DNA of 64,000 bases from Candidatus Competibacteraceae bacterium. GTDB lineage: Bacteria > Pseudomonadota > Gammaproteobacteria > Competibacterales > Competibacteraceae. Location: assembly GCA_016713505.1 (NCBI GenBank), contig JADJPA010000001.1, forward strand, positions 1,550,001 to 1,614,000. The letters are read 5' to 3'. How positions within the stretch are numbered: position 1 is the stretch's first letter; every line of letters starts with the position of its first letter. A program made the position numbers and the translations under genes. This document shows positions 8,305 to 19,471 of the stretch, piece after piece. The notes below the pieces were generated by a model, which was not told where the DNA came from, did not search any database, and saw only the letters and a list, made by a program, of their open reading frames with translations.

Positions 8305-9573
8305 ATGGATACCAGCCCCTTGGCAATCTATCTAGTCGGCGGCGCGGTGCGCGACGAGCTACTCGGTCTTCCCGTCAAGGAACGGGACTGGGTGGTGGTC
8401 GGCGCGACCCCGGCCGACTTGCTGGCGCGCGACTTCCACCCGGTCGGCAAGGATTTCCCGGTGTTCCTGCACCCGCAAACCCGCGAGGAATACGCGCTCG
8501 CTCGCACCGAACGCAAGACCGCGCCCGGCTATCATGGCTTCGACGTTCAGGCCGGCTCCGGCGTGACGCTGGAAGACGACCTGCACCGGCGCGATCTCAC
8601 CATCAACGCCATGGCCCGCGACGCCGGGGGCCGCCTGATCGACCCCTATCACGGCCGGCGCGATCTGGAAGGGCGCTGGCTGCGCCACATTTCGCCGGCC
8701 TTTGCCGAAGACCCGGTGCGGATTCTGCGGCTGGCCCGCTTCAGCGCCCGCTACGCCACGCTCGGCTTTCGGATAGCGCCGGAAACGCTGGCCCTGGCGC
8801 GCGAGATGGTCGCCAGCGGCGAAGCCGACGCGCTGGTGCCGGAACGAGTTTGGGCGGAAACCGTGCGCGCCCTCGGCGAAGCTCGGCCCGAACAATTTTT
8901 CGAAACCTTGCGGGTCTGCGACGCCCTAGCGCGGATTTTCCCGGAAATCGACCGGCTGTTCGGCGTCCCGCAACCCCCCGCTCACCATCCCGAAATCGAC
9001 ACCGGCGTCCATACCCTGATGGCGCTGGCGCAGTCGGTTCGCTTGCAAGCCGACGTGGTGACCCGGTTCGCGGTGCTGGTGCACGATCTGGGCAAGGGTA
9101 CTACCCCGCCACAGGAATGGCCGCGCCATCTCGATCACGAACGGCGCGGCGCTGATCTGGTGCGCGGCCTGTGCCAGCGGCTGCGCATTCCCAACATGTT
9201 CCGGGAACTGGGGGTGCTGACCGCCCGCTATCACACCCACTGTCACCGCGCGCTGAGCTTGCGCCCGAAAACCTTGCTCAAAACTCTACTGGGAGTGGAC
9301 GCCTTACGCAAACCGCAGCGCTTCGCGCACTTCTTGCTGGCGTGCGAGGCGGACGCGCGCGGGCGCGCCGGCCTGGAAAATCGGCCCTATCCGCAACCGA
9401 TGCTGTTGGCGCAAGTCCAACGAGCCGCCGCCGCCGTCAGCGCGCGTCCCTTGGTGGCGCAAGGACTCTCGGGCCTGGCGCTGGCGGCGGCGCTGCAAGA
9501 CGCCAGATTGGCCGCGATCACCGAGGCGAAGCAGACCTTCGAGGGCGCATTTCGCGCCCTCGCCAAACACTGA
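8305..9573 (+). CDS. cca: Multifunctional CCA tRNA nucleotidyltransferase / 2'3'-cyclic phosphodiesterase
   Basis: A 422-residue class II nucleotidyltransferase adding or repairing the 3'-CCA of tRNAs. The N-terminal head has YLVGGAVRDELLG and the paired carboxylates in KERDWVVVG; then the RRDLTINAMA and RILRLARFSARY motifs of the neck/body. The C-terminal half contains an HD phosphohydrolase domain (VHDLGKG), found in the gammaproteobacterial long form that also has phosphatase/2'-nucleotidase activity. It is divergent from the aminopeptidase gene over 91 bases. The ATG at 8305 opens the domain directly, but no strong ribosome-binding site is visible before it. Confidence 0.94.
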   Translation: MDTSPLAIYLVGGAVRDELLGLPVKERDWVVVGATPADLLARDFHPVGKDFPVFLHPQTREEYALARTERKTAPGYHGFDVQAGSGVTLEDDLHRRDLTINAMARDAGGRLIDPYHGRRDLEGRWLRHISPAFAEDPVRILRLARFSARYATLGFRIAPETLALAREMVASGEADALVPERVWAETVRALGEARPEQFFETLRVCDALARIFPEIDRLFGVPQPPAHHPEIDTGVHTLMALAQSVRLQADVVTRFAVLVHDLGKGTTPPQEWPRHLDHERRGADLVRGLCQRLRIPNMFRELGVLTARYHTHCHRALSLRPKTLLKTLLGVDALRKPQRFAHFLLACEADARGRAGLENRPYPQPMLLAQVQRAAAAVSARPLVAQGLSGLALAAALQDARLAAITEAKQTFEGAFRALAKH

Positions 9574-9582
9574 CGGTCCCGT

Positions 9583-11016
9583 TCAGCTATTGATCTTGTG
9601 CAAGGCGCGGCCGTGAACGGACAAAGCCGCTTCATGCAAGGCTTCATATAAGGTCGGATGGCCGTGGATGGTCCGGGCCAGATCCTCGCTGCTGGCGTGG
9701 AACTCCATGGCCAGCACCGCTTCCTGCACCAGTTCGGAGGCGAACGGGCCGATGATGTGGCACCCCAACAGTGTGTCGGTTTCGGCATGGGCCAAGATCT
9801 TGACGAGGCCGGCAGCCGCTTCCATGGCTTTGGCGCGACCGTTGGCGGCAAAGGGAAAGCTGCCGAGTTTATAGGGAATGCCCTCGGTCTTGAGCGCCTG
9901 TTCGGTTTTACCCACCCAGGCGATTTCGGGATTGGTGTAGATCACCCAGGGAATGGCGTCGTAATTCAGATGGCCGTGCTGGCCGGCGATGTTCTCGGCC
10001 ACCATGATGCCTTCCTCCGACCCCTTGTGCGCCAGCATCGGCCCGCGCACCACGTCGCCGATGGCGTACACGCCCGGCAGATTAGCCTCGCAAGCATCAT
10101 TGACGTGGATGTAGCTCCGCTCGTCGAGCAACAGCCCGGCCTCGGGAGCGGCGACATTATCGGTGTTCGGTCGCCGGCCGACCGACACCAGCAATTTCTC
10201 GAAGGTGATCTCGTGATCGCCGGTTTTGTCCCGGAATTGCACCTTGACGCCGGCCGCGGTTTTCTCGGTTCCCATGACCCGCGCGCCCAAGCGGATCTCC
10301 AGGCCCTGCTTCTTGAACTGGCGCAAGGCTTCCCGAGCGATCTGCTGATCGGCCAGGGCCAGAAAATCCTCGACCGCTTCCAGCATGATCACCTTGGAAC
10401 CCAACCGGCTCCAGACGCTGCCCAACTCCAGGCCGATCACGCCCGCGCCGATCACCCCCAAGGTCGCGGGGACAGTGCGAAAATCCAGCGCGCCGGTCGA
10501 ATCGACGATCAAGCCCTCGGCGTTGTCCACCGGCGCGGCATCGATATCGATCGGTTTGGAGCCGGTGGCGATAATCACCTGATCGGCCGTGACCACCTCG
10601 ACCGAGCCGTCCCGGGCGGTGATCTCGACTTGGCGTTCCGCCAGCAACTTGCCGTGACCTTGCAACCATTCGACGCCGTTACCCTCGAACAGCGTGCTGA
10701 TCCCGTTGGTCAGTTGCAAAACGATATCATTCTTGCGCGCCATCATTTTGTCGAGATCCAAGCGGACGCCCTCGACCTGAATGCCGTGCGCGTCCAAGCC
10801 GTGCCGCAAGCGATGGTATTGTTCGGAGGATTCGAGCAGGGTCTTGGAGGGAATGCAGCCTACGTTCAGACAGGTGCCGCCCAAGGCTGGATTGCCCTTG
10901 AAATTGATCCATTCCTCCACGCAGGCGGTTTCCAGGCCGAGCTGCGCGCAACGGATCGCCGCCACGTAGCCGGCCGGGCCACCCCCGATGACGACGACAT
11001 CATAAGTCTTTGCCAT
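9583..11016 (-). CDS. lpdA: Dihydrolipoyl dehydrogenase (E3)
   Basis: A 477-residue FAD-dependent pyridine nucleotide-disulfide oxidoreductase that reoxidises the lipoyl groups of the 2-oxoglutarate dehydrogenase complex. FAD-binding GGGPAGYVAA is at the N-terminus, the redox pair is Cys49/Cys54 in GGTCLNVGCIPSK, a second Rossmann motif GAGVIGLELGSVW binds NAD, and the C-terminal dimerisation domain carries the catalytic His-Glu in HGHPTLYEALHEA. GGGGGAAG precedes the ATG. It is the last gene of sucA-sucB-lpdA, 147 bases after sucB. Confidence 0.95.
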   Translation of the reverse strand: MAKTYDVVVIGGGPAGYVAAIRCAQLGLETACVEEWINFKGNPALGGTCLNVGCIPSKTLLESSEQYHRLRHGLDAHGIQVEGVRLDLDKMMARKNDIVLQLTNGISTLFEGNGVEWLQGHGKLLAERQVEITARDGSVEVVTADQVIIATGSKPIDIDAAPVDNAEGLIVDSTGALDFRTVPATLGVIGAGVIGLELGSVWSRLGSKVIMLEAVEDFLALADQQIAREALRQFKKQGLEIRLGARVMGTEKTAAGVKVQFRDKTGDHEITFEKLLVSVGRRPNTDNVAAPEAGLLLDERSYIHVNDACEANLPGVYAIGDVVRGPMLAHKGSEEGIMVAENIAGQHGHLNYDAIPWVIYTNPEIAWVGKTEQALKTEGIPYKLGSFPFAANGRAKAMEAAAGLVKILAHAETDTLLGCHIIGPFASELVQEAVLAMEFHASSEDLARTIHGHPTLYEALHEAALSVHGRALHKINS

Positions 11017-11163
11017 GCTTCCCCCGAATGCCAGTGAGTGTTCGTAATCATGAAATCGAAATAGCGAGACGCCGCCGCGGATGGCCGCGACGGCTTAGCC
11101 CGACGCCGGTCAGCGAAGACCGCAAGAAACCGCTGCCCGCCTTCGGACCCGCGCCGGAACCGC

Positions 11164-12438
11164 CTAGACTTGCAACACCAGACGGGCCGGATCTTCGATG
11201 CAGTCCTTGACGGTCACCAGGAAGGTCACGGCCTCGCGGCCGTCGATGATGCGGTGGTCGTAGGAATGCGCCACGTACATCATCGGCCGAACCACGACCT
11301 GGCCGTTTTCCGCCACCGGTCGGTCCTTGGTGGCGTGCATCCCCAAAATGCCGCTCTGCGGCGGGTTGAGGATCGGCGTCGACATCAGCGAGCCGAACAC
11401 GCCGCCGTTGGTGATGGTGAAGGTGCCGCCGGTCATTTCCTCGACCGTCAAAGTGCCTTCCTTGGCCTTCTTACCGAACTCACCGATGGTTTTTTCGATA
11501 TCGGCCAAACTCATTTGGTCGACATCGCGCATGATCGGGACCACCAGACCGCGCGGTGAGGATACGGCGATGCCGATATCGTAGTACCCGTGATAAACGA
11601 TGTCGGTGCCGTCGATGGAAGCGTTCACCGCCGGATAGCGCTTGAGCGCCTCGATCACCGCCTTGACGAAAAACCCCATGAACCCCAGCCGCACCCCATA
11701 TTTCTTTTCGAAGTCGTCCTTGTAGCGGTTGCGCAAATCCATCACCGGCTTCATGTTGATTTCGTTGAAGGTGGTCAACATGGCGGTATTGTTCTTGGCC
11801 AGCAGCAGCCGTTCGGCGATGCGGGCGCGCAGCCGGGTCATCGGCACCCGCTGTTCGAGCCGGCCTTGGGCGTCGGGCGCCAGCGGCGCGCTGACCGACG
11901 ACGCCGTTGCCGCCGGAGCCGCCCGCGCCGCTGCCGGAGCGGCGGGCGCCGGCGGCGCGGCCACCGGCTGGGCCGGTTGCCCGCCTTCGAGAAACGCCAG
12001 CACATCGGCCTTGGTCACCCGGCCGCCGCGCCCGCTGCCCGCCACCTTGGCGATATCCAAGCCGTGCTCGGCGGCCAAGCGCCGCACCGCCGGACTCAGC
12101 CCATCAAGATCGGCCTCGGTCACCGGTTGCGCGGCGGAAACGGCCGGCGCGGCCGCGGGCGCTCCCGCCGCCGGCGCCGGCGCCGCGGTCTGACCGGCCG
12201 CGCCCTCCAGCAGCGTGGCGATCACCTCGCCGGTGGTCACGATTTCACCTTCCTGCCGCAAAATCTCGCCGAGCACGCCATCGGCGGGCGCGGGAATGTC
12301 CAGCACCACCTTGTCGGTTTCCAAATCCACCAGGTTTTCCCCCCGCTTCACCGCCTCCCCCGGCTGTTTCTTCCAATTGACGAGCGTGCCGTCGGAGACG
12401 GATTCGGGCAGGGAAGGCACTTTCACTTCGATGGTCAT
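11164..12438 (-). CDS. sucB: 2-oxoglutarate dehydrogenase E2 (dihydrolipoyllysine succinyltransferase)
   Basis: A 424-residue E2 core subunit. Residues ~1-75 form one lipoyl domain with the lipoylated lysine in LETDKVVLD. Next come an Ala/Pro-rich flexible linker, a peripheral subunit-binding domain (LSPAVRRLAAEHGLD...GRGGRVTKADV), a second Ala/Pro linker (~150-190), and the trimeric catalytic acyltransferase domain ending in HRIIDGREAVTF with the active-site histidine. The single lipoyl domain and the catalytic sequence fit SucB rather than pyruvate dehydrogenase AceF. It follows sucA after 51 bases and AAGGGA lies about 11 bases before its ATG. Confidence 0.95.
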   Translation of the reverse strand: MTIEVKVPSLPESVSDGTLVNWKKQPGEAVKRGENLVDLETDKVVLDIPAPADGVLGEILRQEGEIVTTGEVIATLLEGAAGQTAAPAPAAGAPAAAPAVSAAQPVTEADLDGLSPAVRRLAAEHGLDIAKVAGSGRGGRVTKADVLAFLEGGQPAQPVAAPPAPAAPAAARAAPAATASSVSAPLAPDAQGRLEQRVPMTRLRARIAERLLLAKNNTAMLTTFNEINMKPVMDLRNRYKDDFEKKYGVRLGFMGFFVKAVIEALKRYPAVNASIDGTDIVYHGYYDIGIAVSSPRGLVVPIMRDVDQMSLADIEKTIGEFGKKAKEGTLTVEEMTGGTFTITNGGVFGSLMSTPILNPPQSGILGMHATKDRPVAENGQVVVRPMMYVAHSYDHRIIDGREAVTFLVTVKDCIEDPARLVLQV

Positions 12439-12489
12439 CTTCTTTATTCCCTTCGGTTCTGGATCGTTATTCGATCTGGGTCGCGGTGG

Positions 12490-15315
12490 TTACTGGCCCA
12501 GAGCCTCGTTCACAAGTTGTTGTTGCTGTTCGACGTGCACGCTGTGATAACCCACGGCGGGGGAGGCCGAATGCGGGCGGCCGGCGTAGCGGAGCTTGAG
12601 GCGCGCCGGCAGGTCCCGTTCCAGGTGGTGAAGCGTTTCGAACCAAGCTCCCTGATTTTTGGGTTCTTCCTGACACCAGACCAAATCGGTCAGGTTGGGA
12701 TAGCGCTCGATCTGAGCGTTATAAAGCACCTGCGGAAACGGATAAAGCTGTTCGATGCGGATGATGGCGACATGCGCCAAATTGCGCTCGCGGCGCGCTT
12801 CCAGCAGATCGTAAAAGACCTTGCCGCCGCACGCCACCAGCCGGGTGATCTGCTGCGGATCGTGCGGGTCGATTTCCGGGATGATCTCCTGAAAGCTCCC
12901 TTCGGTCAGATCCTCCAAGGCGTTCACCGCCAGCCGGTGCCGCAACAGGCTCTTGGGGCTCATCACGATCAGCGGCTTGCGGAAGCCGCGCTTCATCTGC
13001 CGGCGCAACATGTGAAAACATTGGGCCGGGGTCGATGGCACCACGACTTGCATGTTGTTTTCCGCGCACAGTTGCAGGTAACGCTCCAGCCGGGCCGACG
13101 AATGTTCCGGCCCCTGGCCTTCGAAGCCGTGCGGCAGCAACATCACCAGCCCGCACATCCGCCCCCATTTGGTCTGTCCGGAGGAGATGAACTGGTCGAT
13201 GACGACCTGAGCGCCGTTGGCGAAATCGCCGAACTGGGCTTCCCAGATGATCAGTCCGTTCGATTCGGCGGTCGCGTAGCCGTATTCGAACGCCAACACC
13301 GCTTCCTCGGACAGGATGGAGTCGATGACGATGAAGTTCGGCTGGCCGGCGTAGAGGTTCATCAGCGGCACATAGCTGGTGCCATCTTTCTGGTTGTGCA
13401 GCACCGCATGGCGGTGGAAGAAGGTACCGCGCCCGCAGTCCTGACCGGAAATCCGCACCTGATAACCTTCCTGGAGCAGAGTGGCGTAGGCTAGGTTTTC
13501 GGCGAAACCCCAATCCAGCGGCAACGCCCCGGCGGCCATCTTGCGGCGGTCGTCCATCAGCTTGGCGACGCGAGGGTGCATCTCGAAACCTTCGGGCAGT
13601 TTGAGCAATAGGCCGGACAGCTCGCGCACGGTCTCCAGCGGTAGGGCGGTGGGAACCGGAACGCTCCAGTCCTCGTGAGCGAACGGGGACCAATCGATCG
13701 AATACGGGCCTTTGGCGTGCGGCAGCGTGGGGCGGGACACTTGGCGGCCGGCGTCCAGGTCGGCGCGATATTTGGCCTGCATGTCCTGGAATTCGGCCTC
13801 GGCGATCACGCCTTCGCCGATCAATTTTTCGGCGTACAAGGCGGCGGTGGTTTTTCGCGCCCGGATTTTTTTATACATCATCGGCTGGGTGGCCGAGGGC
13901 TCGTCGGCCTCGTTGTGACCCAGCCGGCGGTAGCAGATCATGTCGAGGACCACATCCTTGTTGAAGGTCATCCGGTATTCCAGCGCCAGCCGGGTCACGA
14001 ACAACACCGCCTCGGGATCGTCGCCGTTGACGTGGAAAATCGGCGCTTGCACCATCTTGGCCACGTCGGTGCAGTACAGCGCCGAGCGCGTGTCCAGCGG
14101 GTTGCTGGTGGTGAAGCCGATCTGATTGTTGATGACGATATGCACGGTGCCGCCGGTGCGGTAGCCGCGCACCTGCGAGAACTGCATGGTTTCCATGTTG
14201 ACGCCCTGGCCGGCGAAGGCGGCGTCGCCATGGATGAGCAGCGGCAGCACCGAATTGAACGGAGGGGCTTCCGCGCCGGGCGCGCGCCGCCGCTCCATGC
14301 GGGCGCGGACCGAGCCTTCGACCACCGGATTGGCGATTTCCAGGTGCGAGGGATTGAAGGCCAGCGCCAGATGCACCGCCCCGCCCGGCGTTTGGACGTC
14401 CGAGGAAAAGCCCAAGTGGTACTTCACGTCGCCGGTGCTGCCGACCCGGCGCTTGCCTTCGAACTCGTCGAACAGTTCGCTCGGGGACTTGCCGATGATG
14501 TTGACCAGCACGTTCAGCCGGCCGCGATGGGCCATGCCGATGATGATTTCCTGAATGCCCCGCGCGCCGGCCTGCTGGATCAGTTCGTCCATCATCGGGA
14601 TCAGGCTTTCACCGCCTTCCAGCGAAAAGCGCTTCTGGCCGACGTAGCGGGTGTGCAGGTAGCGCTCCAGACCCTCGGCGGCCACCAGCCAGTGCAGGAG
14701 CTCCTTACGCTGGCCGACGGTCAGGTCGAGCCGGGCGCGCTGGCCTTCCAGCCGCTTCTGAATCCAACGCTTTTCCGCCGTCTCGTTGATGTGCATGTAC
14801 TCAGAGCCGACCGGACCGATGTAGGCATCGCGCAGCAGGCTCATGATCTCGCGCAAGGTCCATTGCGAGGGCGCCACCAGCGAGCCGGTGTTGAACGCGG
14901 CCTCCATATCCGCCTCGCTCAAACCGTGATAGCCGGGGTCGAGCTCCGGCACCGGCGGCCGGTTGCGCAATTTCAGGGGATCGAGATCGGCGGCTTTGTG
15001 CCCGCGAGTCCGGTAGGCGTTGATGATACGCAACACCGCCGCCTGTTTCTCGGCCGTGTGGGGACTGAGCACCTGCGCCCGGCCCGCGCCGGCTTGCGGT
15101 TGCAGCGCCAAGCGCGCGAAGGAGTCGCGAATCGGGCCGTGAGCGACATCGCGGACGCCTTGAGTCTGGGCCTCCAGGTCGCGGAAATACTGCCGCCAAT
15201 TGATGCTGACCGATTCCGGGTCGGCCAGAAAACTTTCGTAGAGTTCTTCGATGAAAGCCGCGTTACCGCCGAACAAAGGCGAACTTTGACGGAATTGCTC
15301 GATGAGAGTGCTCAT
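12490..15315 (-). CDS. sucA: 2-oxoglutarate dehydrogenase E1
   Basis: A 941-residue thiamine diphosphate-dependent dehydrogenase, full length for the family, decarboxylating 2-oxoglutarate in the TCA cycle. The N-terminal E2-binding segment (PLFGGNAAFIEELYESFLADP) is followed by the ThDP domain with IIGMAHRGRLNVL and the GDAAFAGQGV motif, then the transketolase-like domain (EAQFGDFANGAQVVIDQF; HGFEGQGPEHSSAR) and the C-terminal domain (VWCQEEPKNQGAW). GAGGAG lies about 12 bases before the ATG. It is the promoter-proximal gene of the sucA-sucB-lpdA operon. No succinate dehydrogenase or succinyl-CoA ligase genes are adjacent, unlike the Escherichia coli arrangement. Confidence 0.96.
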   Translation of the reverse strand: MSTLIEQFRQSSPLFGGNAAFIEELYESFLADPESVSINWRQYFRDLEAQTQGVRDVAHGPIRDSFARLALQPQAGAGRAQVLSPHTAEKQAAVLRIINAYRTRGHKAADLDPLKLRNRPPVPELDPGYHGLSEADMEAAFNTGSLVAPSQWTLREIMSLLRDAYIGPVGSEYMHINETAEKRWIQKRLEGQRARLDLTVGQRKELLHWLVAAEGLERYLHTRYVGQKRFSLEGGESLIPMMDELIQQAGARGIQEIIIGMAHRGRLNVLVNIIGKSPSELFDEFEGKRRVGSTGDVKYHLGFSSDVQTPGGAVHLALAFNPSHLEIANPVVEGSVRARMERRRAPGAEAPPFNSVLPLLIHGDAAFAGQGVNMETMQFSQVRGYRTGGTVHIVINNQIGFTTSNPLDTRSALYCTDVAKMVQAPIFHVNGDDPEAVLFVTRLALEYRMTFNKDVVLDMICYRRLGHNEADEPSATQPMMYKKIRARKTTAALYAEKLIGEGVIAEAEFQDMQAKYRADLDAGRQVSRPTLPHAKGPYSIDWSPFAHEDWSVPVPTALPLETVRELSGLLLKLPEGFEMHPRVAKLMDDRRKMAAGALPLDWGFAENLAYATLLQEGYQVRISGQDCGRGTFFHRHAVLHNQKDGTSYVPLMNLYAGQPNFIVIDSILSEEAVLAFEYGYATAESNGLIIWEAQFGDFANGAQVVIDQFISSGQTKWGRMCGLVMLLPHGFEGQGPEHSSARLERYLQLCAENNMQVVVPSTPAQCFHMLRRQMKRGFRKPLIVMSPKSLLRHRLAVNALEDLTEGSFQEIIPEIDPHDPQQITRLVACGGKVFYDLLEARRERNLAHVAIIRIEQLYPFPQVLYNAQIERYPNLTDLVWCQEEPKNQGAWFETLHHLERDLPARLKLRYAGRPHSASPAVGYHSVHVEQQQQLVNEALGQ

Positions 15316-15894
15316 TCGACTAATGACTCCTCAATGGTGGCGGATGCCCATATCCGACGGTCATGGGCGCGATCTGTTCCTGAGGCGGCTGGAAAGCACG
15401 CGGCCACCCTGGATGGCCATCGCCGGGGTCCGGGTTCACTCGAAAACCCGCGACCTCCGTCCCGCTTCAGCGGCGCGGAAATCGGGCTGGCCGAACCCTT
15501 GGTTCCCGTGCGGGAACCAGGCGCTGGTGGCTCAATAACCTTGATTATAACGACGGCCAGGATGGCGATAAACCCACACGGTGGCCGCTTGAACCGCCGG
15601 CTTTCTCGCCCGCTCCAACAACCCATCTTCCAGAGTTATTGGGAACTTTCCTTAGGGGTAAAGTTTCCGGCGACTGCGCGACTCGCTTCGGCCCGCGCGC
15701 CGCGCCCAGCGCGCGTTCGCGCCCAAACGGCCAATAAAGCCTTTCAGCTCCAAAATTTATAATTTTTGCCATCAGAAATCGTCTGCTGTACATTTTCCGT
15801 GATGGCGTCTCCGACGTTCGACGCCAGCCGCGTGGCGGATGGATTTCCGGCTGGTTCCGCCACTTAGGTTTGTTCCATTTTGGAGGGAATCGCA
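15316..15894. promoter_or_regulatory. Divergent sucA / dksA intergenic region with a candidate dksA promoter
   Basis: This 579-base gap between the divergent sucA and dksA starts holds no convincing gene. A short perfect hairpin (8-base arms at 15500-15507 and 15512-15519) lies on the sucA side. An AT-rich patch at 15745-15770 contains a perfect TATAAT at 15758-15763 reading toward dksA; the hexamer 17 bases upstream (TAAAGC) is a poor -35. GGAGGG at 15882-15887 is the dksA ribosome-binding site. Promoter use is inferred. Confidence 0.4.
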
Positions 15895-16323
15895 ATGGCC
15901 GCCACCCATCCCCTCGCTCAGGAAAAGCCTGCACCCTATCAGGCCGCTGAAGGCGAACCCTACATGAGCGAGGCTCAGTTGGCTCACTTCCGCAAGCTCC
16001 TGACCGATTGGAAAGAAAGCCTGCTTCACGAAGTGGATCGCACCGTCAACCACATGCAGGACGAATCCGCCACCTTCCCCGATCCCAATGACCGCGCCAC
16101 CCAGGAAGAAGAATTCAGTCTGGAGTTGCGCACCCGCGACCGCGAACGCAAGCTCATTAAGAAAATCAACGAGGCGATCACCCAGATCGAGAGCGGGGAT
16201 TACGGGTACTGCGAAGCCTGCGGCGTGGAGATCGGTTTGCCGCGCATGTTGGCCCGCCCGACCGCCACCTTATGCATCGATTGCAAGATGCTGGAAGAAA
16301 TTCGCGAAAAACAAGGAAATTGA
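15895..16323 (+). CDS. dksA: RNA polymerase-binding transcription factor DksA
   Basis: A 142-residue DksA that enters the RNA polymerase secondary channel and, with ppGpp, tunes rRNA and amino-acid promoters. The coiled-coil tip carries the two functional aspartates Asp63 and Asp66 in FPDPNDRA, followed by EEEFSLELRTRDRERKLIKKI. The C4 zinc finger is complete: Cys106/Cys109 and Cys127/Cys130. The ATG at 15895 is chosen over an in-frame TTG at 15880 because GGAGGG sits at the right distance (15882-15887). gluQ follows immediately, as in many gammaproteobacteria. Confidence 0.96.
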   Translation: MAATHPLAQEKPAPYQAAEGEPYMSEAQLAHFRKLLTDWKESLLHEVDRTVNHMQDESATFPDPNDRATQEEEFSLELRTRDRERKLIKKINEAITQIESGDYGYCEACGVEIGLPRMLARPTATLCIDCKMLEEIREKQGN

Positions 16324-16382
16324 TCACCCGTTCGGCTGATGCGTCAGCCGGTGACTCCGACCACGCTCCGAGCACGGCTTTC

Positions 16383-17369
16383 ATGCCAGACTCCGCGTCG
16401 CCCCCGCGCGGTCGCTTCGCGCCTTCGCCGACCGGTCCCTTGCATTTTGGTTCGCTGATCGCCGCACTGGGCAGCTTTCTGGAAGCCCGCCAGCAAGGCG
16501 GCGAATGGTTGGTCCGCATCGAGGACGCGGACACACAGCGCGCCCGCACAGGCGCGGCCGCAGCGATTTTGCGGGCGCTGGACCGATATCAATTGCACTG
16601 GGATGGTTCCGTACTCTACCAAAGCCACCAAACGGACGCCTATCAAACCGCGCTGGAGCGACTGTTCGACGCCGGTTTGGCCTACCCGTGCGCGTGCAGC
16701 CGGCGAGAGCTGGCGAACCACCCGCGCGCCCGCGATGGCAGCCCGATCTATTCGGGTCGTTGTCGCACCGGCCTCAGCCACGCCGACCGCCCGTTCGCCA
16801 TCCGGCTGCGGGTCACCGACACCCCGCTGATTTTTCGTGATGCCGTGCAAGGCGAGCACCGCCAGCGCTTGACGGACGACGTGGGTGATTTTGCGATCCG
16901 GCGCGCCGATGGCCTGTTCGCCTACCAGTTGGCCGTGGTGGTGGACGATGCCGCTCAAGGCGTCACCCAAGTGGTGCGCGGCTGCGATTTGCTGGACTCG
17001 ACGCCCCGGCAGATCTACTTGCAACAGGCGCTGGGCCTGCCGACGCCGCGTTACGCTCACCTACCGGTCGCGACCGACCGGCGCGGCCGTAAGCTGAGCA
17101 AGCAAACCGGCGCCACCGCCCTCGACCTGCTCGATCCGGCACCCGCCTTGTGGGCCGCTCTCGATTTTCTCGGACAAGCGCCGCCGCCCGACTTACGGCG
17201 GGAACCGCCAGCGACGATTTTGGCTTGGGCGCTGGCGGGCTGGCGTCTGGATGCGGTGCCGGCGACCCCCTCTCGCCGCTGGCTGGACGCCGACGTTGCG
17301 CGCCACGTTGCATCCGATCGCCAGGAATCGGATCGTCGAGCTATAGACAAGGCTAAGGACGTGGTCTAA
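16383..17369 (+). CDS. gluQ: Glutamyl-Q tRNA(Asp) synthetase
   Basis: A 328-residue paralogue of the GluRS catalytic domain lacking the anticodon-binding domain; it glutamylates queuosine in the anticodon of tRNA-Asp. The HIGH-like motif is in FAPSPTGPLHFGSL, the KMSKS-like motif is RKLSKQTG, and the zinc-site region CACSRREL...YSGRCR is present. The ATG at 16383 starts just before the catalytic fold; the frame remains open upstream to within dksA, but those residues have no family similarity. The dksA-gluQ pair is a conserved neighbourhood, 59 bases apart here. Confidence 0.93.
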   Translation: MPDSASPPRGRFAPSPTGPLHFGSLIAALGSFLEARQQGGEWLVRIEDADTQRARTGAAAAILRALDRYQLHWDGSVLYQSHQTDAYQTALERLFDAGLAYPCACSRRELANHPRARDGSPIYSGRCRTGLSHADRPFAIRLRVTDTPLIFRDAVQGEHRQRLTDDVGDFAIRRADGLFAYQLAVVVDDAAQGVTQVVRGCDLLDSTPRQIYLQQALGLPTPRYAHLPVATDRRGRKLSKQTGATALDLLDPAPALWAALDFLGQAPPPDLRREPPATILAWALAGWRLDAVPATPSRRWLDADVARHVASDRQESDRRAIDKAKDVV

Positions 17370-17461
17370 AAAAGAATGACCACCAGCGGATGCTGGACGG
17401 TTTTCATCGTCCCCCGCTCGCGCCCCTCCATATAAATCCTCACCAAAGGAGAATCACGGTA

Positions 17462-19399
<1,938 letters not shown>

Positions 19400-19437
19400 C
19401 GCGAGCGCTTATAATCATAACGATGCCATAATCTTGA

Positions 19438-19471
19438 CCCGGCCTTCACCCCCGAGAAGGCCGGGTTTTTT
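19438..19471 (+). terminator. Intrinsic terminator after acs
   Basis: A perfect 10-base stem (CCCGGCCTTC at 19438-19447 with GAAGGCCGGG at 19456-19465), an eight-base loop and a run of six T directly after. It lies 38 bases after the acs stop and just before the convergent gene. Confidence 0.93.

Noticed and set aside
9658..11037. 459-codon frame antisense to lpdA
   Set aside because: Mirror frame of lpdA with no recognisable domain.
15302..15538. Small plus-strand frame in the sucA-dksA gap
   Set aside because: Starts inside sucA, has no ribosome-binding site and no family resemblance.
11590..15762. Long plus-strand frames (634 and 695 codons) across sucB and sucA
   Set aside because: Antisense shadows with His/Arg/Gly-rich translations; sucA and sucB are intact on the minus strand.
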